NCBI GenBank assembly: GCA_016926235.1
Contig: JAFGOZ010000316.1
Location: 1 to 8,161, forward strand
Direction of reading: 5' to 3'
Source: Bacteroidales bacterium
GTDB lineage: Bacteria > Bacteroidota > Bacteroidia > Bacteroidales > UBA10428
Length of the DNA: 8,161 bases
Position numbers and translations under genes: made by a program. The notes under the pieces were generated by a model. That model did no database searches. It was not told the origin of the DNA and saw only the letters and a list, made by a program, of their open reading frames with translations. This document shows positions 1 through 5,086 of this stretch, one piece after another. Position 1 is the first letter of the stretch; every line of letters begins with the position of its first letter.

Positions 1-102
1 CGCTGTTTCTTATCGCATGTGAGTATGTTTAGCGCGGACTTTAAGACTTGCAACTCACTTACACCCCAATGTTTTATGCCGCGTGTTGTGCCCCGTTGTT
101 AT
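1..102 (-). repeat. Cassette-type repeat A, 3' of the M50-like gene, cut by the window edge
   Basis: Read on the minus strand, the stretch just after the stop codon of the membrane protease gene contains ATAACAAC, then ACAACACGCGG (79-89), then CATAAAACATTGGGG. The core recurs at 839-849, 2211-2221 and 7466-7476, and more weakly at 1618-1628. The stretch is richer in G and C than the neighbouring gene. Further out, GTGAGT and ACTCAC could pair, but the opposite arm probably lies left of the window. The repeat is seen directly. A role as a recombination site is inferred from its position only. Confidence 0.6.
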
Positions 103-678
103 TTAATTTATTATAAATAATCTATTTAATTCTATTATAATCAATATAGCAAAAACTCCTAAAACGGTAAAATATCCTAACGCTTTTATATTTAGTTTCA
201 TAATCCGATTGCATTTCCACAAAATCAAACCTAGTATTGTTAAAACAATCGTAGCAATTAAATACTTATTCGTATCCAACATAGAAGCTATTCTTGCTTC
301 ATCCTGCAAATTAAATCCACCCAAAATGATTGAGAAAAATCTTGAGAATACAGCAAAAAATACAATAGAATAGGCATAAATTGATTTAGTTATACAAATT
401 ATTACTAAAAATATTAGCGCTTGAATAATTGTGAAAAAAGGTCCTCCTATTGCAGACAATAAAGCATGAGACTCCTTAATGAAATAGCCATTTTTAGGTG
501 CTACAGCATTCAGGCTTAATGTCATATCATTTCCCGATAATTCTCCAAATATCCAATGCCCGAATTCATGAAACATATATGTGACGAATGCAATCGGAAT
601 AAATAAAATGATAACTTTCCAATTAATCTTGCTTTCTCTTAAATCATTACATATTCTATTCTTAATAGTTACTTTCAT
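103..678 (-). CDS. Small integral membrane protein with HEFGH motif, M50 (site-2 protease)-like
   Basis: This 191-residue protein has a hydrophobic segment at about residues 20-36 that runs directly into HEFGH (37-41), the HExxH zinc-binding motif of M50 intramembrane metalloproteases. More hydrophobic segments lie at about 74-97, 101-120, 138-154 and 168-186. SAIGGP (75-80) resembles the conserved GGP turn of M50 proteins. NLQDEARIAS (123-132) supplies an acidic residue (D126 or E127) that could be the third zinc ligand. No PDZ or other periplasmic domain is present, so it is shorter than typical RseP or SpoIVFB. The likely role is cleavage of a membrane-bound substrate, but no substrate can be named. 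It stands alone with a repeat on each side. The start at 678 is the first ATG, and no strong ribosome site is visible. Fold assignment is good; activity is inferred. Confidence 0.8.
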   Translation of the reverse strand: MKVTIKNRICNDLRESKINWKVIILFIPIAFVTYMFHEFGHWIFGELSGNDMTLSLNAVAPKNGYFIKESHALLSAIGGPFFTIIQALIFLVIICITKSIYAYSIVFFAVFSRFFSIILGGFNLQDEARIASMLDTNKYLIATIVLTILGLILWKCNRIMKLNIKALGYFTVLGVFAILIIIELNRLFIIN

Positions 679-691
679 TTTTATACATATC

Positions 692-709
692 TACATCATT
701 TTGTGTAGC
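692..709. promoter_or_regulatory. Small inverted repeat upstream of the M50-like gene
   Basis: CTACA and TGTAG flank an 8-base spacer, about 14 bases upstream of the start codon. It could be an operator or a leader hairpin. It is only 5 bp per arm, so chance is a real alternative. No TAnnTTTG box was found upstream of this gene. Confidence 0.2.
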
Positions 710-725
710 CTTTTTTCAGGACGGG

Positions 726-862
726 TCAGTTGGCGGTATGAGCAGTGGTGAGATGCGGACCGTGTCCGTATCCCCCGTTGCGAATACTAAAGTGGGGGAG
801 GAAGCTAAGTATTACCGAATCTGCTGCCATTGCTTATACCACGTGTTGTAATGCGTTTGTAA
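726..862 (-). repeat. Cassette-type repeat B: long imperfect palindrome
   Basis: The plus-strand arm at 733-758 (starting GCGGTATGAGCAGTGG) pairs with 815-842 (ending CCATTGCTTATACCAC) with few mismatches and two unpaired bases. Inside, TCCCCC (771-776) can pair with GGGGGA (794-799), and AATACT (783-788) can pair with AGTATT (808-813) as an alternative fold. The minus-strand core ACAACACGTGG (839-849) lies 14 bases past the stop of the barrel gene, the same spacing as repeat A. The stretch fills the whole gap between two genes and is much richer in G and C than either. Size and shape recall integron attC sites, but no GTTRRRY core is visible. Confidence 0.65.
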
Positions 863-1525
863 TTAAAATTTTAAATAAAATCCAAAGACACTTCCATAAG
901 TCAGTTGTCCTGTTTTCATTGATTCCGCATCCAATTTATTTAGTCCTTTTCCAAAATATGGAGTGAACGAAATTTTATATCGCTCATTTAAATGATATTC
1001 AAATCCAACACTCACTTTTAGAATTATAAGTGTGTTACTTAAATCTTGACTTAAATAATCTGATTCTCTTTCAGAATCATCTTCGTAAACAGTGCTCTCA
1101 TTATCTCCTATTCTGAAAGTAAAATCAATACCTACAGAAGGATTAATTCTAAATTTTTCGACATCAACAATCGTATATCCAAAAGTAACAGGGATATTAA
1201 GGAAAGATACCTGTAAATTACTCTCTCTAGGAATTGCAGGATCTCCTGGATCCATAACTATCAAATTGTATTTAAGCATATATCCTTGGGATATATAACT
1301 TAATCCACTGTTTAAAAATGCTTTATTAAAAACGAAATATTGTAATCCTAAGCCAAATGAGTATCCTAAATCAGGATTGTATTCATAATCAAAACCAGTA
1401 TCCTCAAAATAATATTTATTTAAATCAATTGAACCAACAAGTCCTAACGATAATTTACTATTCTGTCCAAGCAGGAATTGCGTGAACAAGAAACAAAATA
1501 TTGAAATAGTCGCTAATCTCTGCAT
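863..1525 (-). CDS. Outer-membrane beta-barrel protein, PorT/OMP_b-brl_2 type
   Basis: This 220-residue protein begins with a signal peptide (hydrophobic residues 5-19, probable cleavage near LLGQ, 18-21). The rest consists of alternating amphipathic strands rich in Tyr, Phe and Gly, such as YSFGLGLQYFVF, FLNSGLSYISQGYML and YKISFTPYFGKGL. It ends in FGFYLKF, with the aromatic C-terminal residue typical of BAM-inserted barrels. Length and pattern fit the small porin-like family common in Bacteroidota (PF13568), whose members mostly have unknown function. The acidic stretch DNESTVYEDDSERESD (about 138-153) is probably an exposed loop. It stands alone, with repeat B after its stop and repeat D before its start. 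A promoter-like TAACTTTG lies within repeat D. Location is well supported; ligand or partner is unknown. Confidence 0.85.
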   Translation of the reverse strand: MQRLATISIFCFLFTQFLLGQNSKLSLGLVGSIDLNKYYFEDTGFDYEYNPDLGYSFGLGLQYFVFNKAFLNSGLSYISQGYMLKYNLIVMDPGDPAIPRESNLQVSFLNIPVTFGYTIVDVEKFRINPSVGIDFTFRIGDNESTVYEDDSERESDYLSQDLSNTLIILKVSVGFEYHLNERYKISFTPYFGKGLNKLDAESMKTGQLTYGSVFGFYLKF

Positions 1526-1536
1526 AATAATATGAT

Positions 1537-1634
1537 CATTGTGTTATAGCTCAAATGTTCGTTAAAGCAGATAGTTTACAAAGTTAAAGGCACATGGTTT
1601 ACACTAAAATTGGATTTAACCTTGTTGTGCTTAG
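1537..1634 (-). repeat. Cassette-type repeat D, degenerate
   Basis: On the minus strand, ATAACAAC and then GCACAACA follow the stop of the first toxin gene within 10 bases. This matches repeat A closely at these two blocks (AACAAC, three variable bases, GCACAACA). The next part has drifted from CGCGGCATAAAACATT to AGGTTAAATCCAATT. The far arm (1541-1559, GTGTTATAGCTCAAATGTT) can pair imperfectly with 1602-1624, giving a weak palindrome of about 95 bp. Assignment rests on position and partial match. Confidence 0.4.
1579..1586 (-). promoter_or_regulatory. Promoter -7 box (TAACTTTG) of the beta-barrel gene
   Basis: Read on the minus strand, TAACTTTG matches the Bacteroidota minus-7 consensus TAnnTTTG in full. 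It is 54 bases before the start codon. The minus-33 region holds only a weak TTTT. It lies inside repeat D, so the repeat would carry the promoter of the gene that follows. Confidence 0.4.
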
Positions 1635-1637
1635 TTG

Positions 1638-1937
1638 TTATTTCAAAGAATCATCACTTAGTAATCGAGCAGAATGATATATTCTCAAAATGTCAACTTG
1701 AAATTCGCTTATAATCCTATATACTATTCTGTAACTGCCAATAATTATTTCTCTTATGGTCTTATCATTAAATTCAGGTACAATTCTGCCCATGGAAGGA
1801 TTATCAATAATCAATTGAGCATTCTGATAAATTTTATTTACTGTAATTGATGCGTATCTGGATGAATCTTGAGCAATGAAATCAAATATTTCCTTTAAAT
1901 CATCTCTGGAAACTTCTGTCCAAACTAACTTGACCAT
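1638..1937 (-). CDS. ParE/RelE-superfamily toxin (module 1)
   Basis: This 99-residue protein has the plan of the ParE branch of the RelE/ParE toxins. The N-terminal strand and helix are VKLVWTEVSRDDLKEIFDFI (2-21), including the conserved WT...DL-EI-D-I pattern. The central part, MGRIVPEFNDKTIREIIIGS, is followed by YRIVYRI. The C-terminal strand is VDILRIYHSARLL. Such toxins act on DNA gyrase or, in RelE-like members, on ribosome-bound mRNA; the ParE-like sequence favours gyrase, but this is not proven here. The start overlaps the end of the antitoxin gene by 13 bases, as expected for a co-translated module. Repeat D follows the stop at once. The frame is intact and of normal length. Confidence 0.9.
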   Translation of the reverse strand: MVKLVWTEVSRDDLKEIFDFIAQDSSRYASITVNKIYQNAQLIIDNPSMGRIVPEFNDKTIREIIIGSYRIVYRIISEFQVDILRIYHSARLLSDDSLK

Positions 1938-2107
1938 TTGTCAATAACATTTTTAATGTCCTCATTGGAGATAACCTTACCCTTATCTGATTGCTGAATA
2001 CCTTCTTCAACTTTTTCTATGAAAATCAACTGATCAATTAATTCATCTATTGTAAATGAATCCGGGAGATTATCAATTGTCATTTTTACCTTATTCTTTG
2101 TCAACAT
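1925..2107 (-). CDS. Antitoxin of module 1
   Basis: This 60-residue acidic protein sits directly upstream of the ParE-type toxin and overlaps it by 13 bases. That position and the size identify it as the antitoxin. The stretch from DELIDQLIFIEKVEEGIQQS onward is predicted helical, and VISNEDIKNVIDKWSS is the kind of C-terminal tail that wraps a toxin. It resembles short Bacteroidota antitoxins with a TIDELIDQLI-like segment and no clear DNA-binding domain. A second possible start is the ATG at 2081-2083 (MTIDNLPDSF), which has AAGG six bases upstream. The outer start at 2107 adds eight residues. The inner start may be the true one. Confidence 0.8.
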   Translation of the reverse strand: MLTKNKVKMTIDNLPDSFTIDELIDQLIFIEKVEEGIQQSDKGKVISNEDIKNVIDKWSS

Positions 2108-2136
2108 ATCTCAATTATTTAATAGTAAAGATAACT

Positions 2137-2144
2137 CAAATATA
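2137..2144 (-). promoter_or_regulatory. Promoter -7 box (TATATTTG) of toxin-antitoxin module 1
   Basis: The minus-strand TATATTTG is a full match to TAnnTTTG and lies 30 bases before the first possible antitoxin start. No good TTTG is seen at the minus-33 spacing. It sits between repeat C and the gene pair. Confidence 0.4.
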
Positions 2145-2189
2145 TTATTTCTCTGATTAGATTGACTAGCAACAATTAAGAACAACCTG

Positions 2190-2235
2190 CTTTCCCGGCA
2201 ATTTTTTATACCGCGTGTTGCCAACAGTACTTTTT
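2190..2235 (-). repeat. Cassette-type repeat C, half-site
   Basis: The minus strand reads ACTGTTGGCAACACGCGG and then TATAAAAAATTGCCGGG. The core (2211-2221) matches repeats A and E. It lies 44 bases past the stop of the second toxin gene, further than in the other units. No second arm was found in the 80 bases before module 1, so this copy looks like a half-site or a truncated palindrome. Confidence 0.55.
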
Positions 2236-2264
2236 AATCTATGAATAATTTTAATCCTAAAAAA

Positions 2265-2552
2265 TTAAAGTATATTTTTCAAATCTTGCATTCCAACAAT
2301 TACCATTATCTCAACCATACTATCATTAATTCTGAAATATATGGTGTCAGAACCACAAGGACATCTTCTATATCCTTCTTTTATATAATCCACAGATTCA
2401 AATGCAAATGGCCTTTCTGCAATAATTTCAAAATAATTAAAAAAAGTATATAAGTATTTGTCAGCTTGAGCAATACCAAACTTTCTGACTCCAAAATGAT
2501 GAATGCGAATCAAATCCTCTTTGGCTGCATTACTTAATCTATATTCAGCCAT
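2265..2552 (-). CDS. parE: ParE toxin (module 2)
   Basis: This 95-residue protein is typical of ParE (COG3668) in length and pattern. It has the N-terminal YRLSNAAKEDLIRIHHFGVR and FGIAQADKYLYTFFNYFEII helices. These are followed by the conserved RPFAFESVDYIKEGYRRC, then GSDTIYFRI, and the C-terminal strand MVEIMVIVGMQDL. ParE inhibits DNA gyrase and blocks replication unless bound by ParD. Its start overlaps the end of the parD gene by 8 bases. It differs from the toxin of module 1 at most positions, so the two modules are not recent copies of one another. The frame is intact. Confidence 0.92.
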   Translation of the reverse strand: MAEYRLSNAAKEDLIRIHHFGVRKFGIAQADKYLYTFFNYFEIIAERPFAFESVDYIKEGYRRCPCGSDTIYFRINDSMVEIMVIVGMQDLKNIL

Positions 2553-2784
2553 TAAGTAAAGTCTTTGACTGTTTTAAAATCTGCTCTTTGGTATCACTTG
2601 TAAATCCACTTCTTTCGGATTTTTCCAATTTTGCTCTAATCCAATCAATATGAGCTTGCTGTTTTCGAGCCTGTCTAATCAAATCGTTGACAAGTTCACT
2701 TTTACTGGAATATTCCTCGTTGTCTATTTGAGCTTTTAACCATTCATCATTTGGTTTCGAAAAAGATATACTTTGTCTTGGCAT
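2545..2784 (-). CDS. parD: ParD antitoxin, ribbon-helix-helix (module 2)
   Basis: This 79-residue protein has the ParD/CC2985 layout (COG3609). The ribbon strand is RQSISFS (3-9), and the helix pair is NDEWLKAQIDNEEYSSKSELVNDLIRQARKQ (12-42), with the SS-SELV-DLIR-A signature. The C-terminal half is charged and binds the toxin. The ribbon-helix-helix part would dimerise on operator DNA and repress its own operon. A perfect 12-bp palindrome (2803-2814) lies 19 bases upstream of the start and is the natural operator candidate. The gene overlaps parE by 8 bases. An IS3-family end lies 67 bases upstream. Confidence 0.92.
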   Translation of the reverse strand: MPRQSISFSKPNDEWLKAQIDNEEYSSKSELVNDLIRQARKQQAHIDWIRAKLEKSERSGFTSDTKEQILKQSKTLLNG

Positions 2785-2802
2785 AGTTTTATATTTTTAT
2801 GA

Positions 2803-2814
2803 TGTAAATTTACA
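2803..2814. promoter_or_regulatory. Palindrome TGTAAATTTACA: likely parD operator and promoter
   Basis: TGTAAATTTACA reads the same on both strands and lies just upstream of parD. On the minus strand it contains TAAATTTA, one base off the TAnnTTTG minus-7 consensus, with CTTG about 20 bases upstream. This overlap of promoter and palindrome is what autorepression by ParD would need. Binding is inferred. Confidence 0.45.
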
Positions 2815-2850
2815 CCAAATATGAATCAAATGCAAGTTTTTGTCTTTGTA

Positions 2851-3031
2851 TGTCTAGACCTAAAATATGACTACATGTTTTAATAGTTTAAGCTCTCATT
2901 TTAAAAACTTCTTCAGGTGTTTTATAATTCAAAGATAAATGAAGTCTTTTAGTATTATATATCCGTATTGCATTATGGCTTACTTTCCTTGCCAATTCTA
3001 AACTTGGAAAGTTTTGATCAAGGTAAAATTC
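2851..3031 (-). mobile_element. IS3-family element, 3' remnant
   Basis: The outer end is TGTCTAGACCTAAAATATGA (2851-2870) continuing into CTACA. It starts with the TG expected of an IS3 terminus and matches the end at 8076-8100 at 23 of 25 positions. Inside it lies the C-terminal part of an orfB transposase. The element stops at 3031, exactly where the IS4-type element begins. The rest is not found on the other side of that element. Confidence 0.8.
2888..3031 (-). pseudogene. IS3 orfB transposase, C-terminal fragment
   Basis: About 47 codons remain, reading EFYLDQNFPSLELARKVSHN, then AIRIYNTKRLHLSLNYKTPE and EVFKMRA. The block A--IYN-KR-H-SL-YKTP-EV is the C-terminal signature of the IS3-family integrase domain (rve). 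All three catalytic acidic residues would lie upstream and are lost. The open frame runs on into the IS4-type inverted repeat as far as 3097, but that part is a chance fusion. The related orfB end at 8116-8161 matches at 9 of the last 14 residues. This fragment cannot encode an active transposase. Confidence 0.85.
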
Positions 3032-4469
3032 ACTGGAGTTTCCTGAAAAATTAATCAGGGAACAATGATAGTTGGAAAGTTCCATGATGTGGTCCAATAC
3101 GACTCTTATATTCTACAATGCCTGTTATGGTATACTTTAATAACTCATAAATACCATCGGCCATTGCATAGTTGAAGAAAGAAGGCACTCCAAAAAACCT
3201 TTTTGACAGGATAAATATTTTTTGAACCATTATCTTCAGTTTAAGGGAAATGCCCAAATATATACTGGTAAAATAAGCAATTGCATGCACAAATGCAGTA
3301 ATATCCCGGATGGAATTATATCTCATTACCCTGAAATCTTCCAGATTATAGGATTGCTTTATATACCTATAACATTCATCACACTTCCATCGTGTCAGAT
3401 AGATTTCCACGATTTGCCATAATTGTTTGTTATTATGGATATCCACATCTCTGTTGGTCAGTAAAAGCATGGGTATTTTGCCAAATCCTTTAATGACAAC
3501 AAGGTTGTACCAGTGGTCTGGAAACTCTGGCAGAGCCACTGTGATTGCACCATATTCCAGGTGAATGAATTCTTCCTTTCCGTCTTTTGTAATGTGAATG
3601 TGAGCCTTATAAGGAGTCTCCACATGGTTATGGATCCTTTCCGCTTTAACTTGTCGATTGATATTGTTGCCAAAATGCAAATAACGACTTGTCTTTAACC
3701 GAATAACAAAACTAAGGTACTCATTGGTAAATCCCCTGATAATGTCAATATCATCTCCTTGTCTGTCAATTGCCCAGGTTCCGTTAGTTCCGATAGAGTG
3801 TTTTACTTTTCGAACAATTTCAATTATTTTTTCAGAACTACCGGGAAAATTATCAGACTCTGATGAATAAGCTTCACAATATAGAAGGAACTATCCTGTC
3901 ATGAGCAAGATTTGCTGCTGTTACCTGGCAGAGATGATAACATCGTGCATAAGTTTCTTGGCTTTCATCATAAATATTACAAAGCAGTTCCATCTCTTTT
4001 GCATAAGGCTTCATGAGATCACCCCGGTCAATGGCTATAATCATAAAGTCATCAACCTTATTAGATGCCAGACGTAGAATTTCCTTATTTAGATATCCCG
4101 AAATATCATCAGAAGACAAATTCCTACTTAGTCTGTCTTCGGTTTTAATGAGCGACTAATATTAGATAATTTAACATATTTTGATGCTTGTATACCATAT
4201 ATCATCTCTTTCACAAGACGTTTTTTTATTTTTCCAAACCTCTTTGAAATAGTTCCTGAGAATTTATTACATTGCATCTTGAATCGATTCATTAACAAAG
4301 AATTTGCGTCCATAAGCGTCTTGAAGTTTTGATTAAATGCCAAGTTCGTAAATTGGGCGCAATTTTTTTAAGGAATCTTTCTTTAATAATTTCAGTTAGA
4401 TTTTGTTTGAACTACCCATCCAAATTAGTCTTGAACGTTTTTTAAACCAATTTTTCAGGAAACTCCAGT
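3032..4469 (-). mobile_element. IS4-superfamily insertion sequence with perfect 21-bp inverted ends
   Basis: The left end at 3032-3052 (ACTGGAGTTTCCTGAAAAAT plus T) is the exact reverse complement of 4449-4469. The element is 1438 bp and holds one broken DDE transposase gene on the minus strand. The stop codon of that gene overlaps the left inverted repeat. No target-site duplication is visible: the left flank ends in AAAATTC and the right flank begins AAATATA. The left flank is IS3 sequence and the right flank is not, so sequence was lost after or during insertion. Confidence 0.85.
3051..4343 (-). pseudogene. IS4-superfamily DDE transposase, two frame disruptions
   Basis: Three frames together cover a transposase of normal length, about 430 residues. 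The N-terminal piece (4343-4128) ends in a stop just after SNISRSLKP. The second piece resumes as EDRLSRNLSSDDISGYLN and carries the first catalytic Asp in IIAIDRGD (about 4028). It stops at 3874. The third piece starts around YCEAYSSESDNFPG (near 3880). It carries the second Asp in WAIDRQGDD (about 3766) and the Y-(2)-R motif with the third acidic residue in YLTRWKCDECYRYIKQ (about 3377). It ends in QLSLFPD. The break near 3880 could be loss of one unit of a TATTG repeat, and the one near 4146 a small deletion; both are inferences. All three catalytic acids survive, but the gene is not translatable as one protein. Confidence 0.85.
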
Positions 4470-4485
4470 AAATATAACGAAAAAT

Positions 4486-4497
4486 AGACAATTGTCT
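4486..4497. promoter_or_regulatory. 12-bp palindrome AGACAATTGTCT upstream of the antiporter operon
   Basis: The sequence is its own reverse complement. It lies about 51 bases before the chosen start of the lipoprotein gene and 16 bases outside the IS4-type element. It is a possible operator. No convincing TAnnTTTG box was found between it and the gene. The stretch 4470-4548 is very AT-rich and holds nothing else that I can support. Confidence 0.25.
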
Positions 4498-4548
4498 TTT
4501 TTATCATTCAATATTCATATTTTTATATTATACATTAAAAGAATAATT

Positions 4549-5067
4549 ATGAAAGCCATATACATATTAATTGCCGTTGTTTTTATGGGTTGCTCTACTA
4601 ATGGCTCCAAAAGTGAAAATGAAAAAAAGAAAAGTCATCCAAGTCATAAATACACTTTTGTTGATAAGGATAGTGCGGAACTGAATCATATTCAAACTGA
4701 ATATTTACCTGTTTATTCGGATATATACCATCAAGATGGCACACGTAGGTTTATGCTTGCAACAACAATTAGTATAAGAAATAATTCATTGACTGATTCC
4801 GCCTATATATTTGGTGCAACGTACTATGATTCTTACGGTAAAATGATTTCTGAGTTTATTGACTCTACATTATTACTTATACCGCTAGAATCAATTGAAT
4901 TTGTTGTAAATGAAAAAGACCAAACAGGTGGTGCTGGTGCTAATTTTATAATATCATGGGGAAGTAATCATTTTTCTGACCAATTGTTAATTCAATCTGT
5001 AATGATTGGTACTTATGGTCAACAGGGAATTTCATTTGTTACAGATTCAAAAGTCATTAATCAATAA
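4549..5067 (+). CDS. DUF3124 lipoprotein, partner of the Kef-type antiporter
   Basis: From the ATG at 4549 this is a 172-residue protein. Residues 1-14 are hydrophobic and lead to VFMGC, a lipobox with Cys15, so it is probably a lipid-anchored envelope protein. The mature part matches DUF3124. It shows YLPVYSDIYHQDG, then LATTISIRNNS, YYDSYGKMISEFI, the GGAGANFIISW block and the end block VMIGTYGQQGISFVTDSKVI. The open frame extends upstream to a TTG at 4492, but that would bury the signal peptide 19 residues inside, so 4549 is preferred. The stop is 19 bases before the antiporter start, which indicates one transcript. The molecular function of DUF3124 is not established. A sensory or accessory role for the antiporter is an inference from the pairing. 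Confidence 0.85.
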   Translation: MKAIYILIAVVFMGCSTNGSKSENEKKKSHPSHKYTFVDKDSAELNHIQTEYLPVYSDIYHQDGTRRFMLATTISIRNNSLTDSAYIFGATYYDSYGKMISEFIDSTLLLIPLESIEFVVNEKDQTGGAGANFIISWGSNHFSDQLLIQSVMIGTYGQQGISFVTDSKVINQ

Positions 5068-5086
5068 AAAACAGACTGTACATAGT

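Noticed and set aside
745..966. Plus-strand open frame across repeat B and the end of the barrel gene
   Set aside because: It runs through a palindrome and antisense to a well-supported gene. Its residue content shows no protein-like pattern.
3032..3097. N-terminal part of the 69-codon frame 2888-3097 as transposase
   Set aside because: This part lies in the IS4-type element and only joins the IS3 frame by chance. The true IS3 fragment begins at 3031.
4492..4548. Upstream extension of the lipoprotein gene to a TTG start
   Set aside because: It would place 19 residues before the signal peptide and begin inside the 4486-4497 palindrome.
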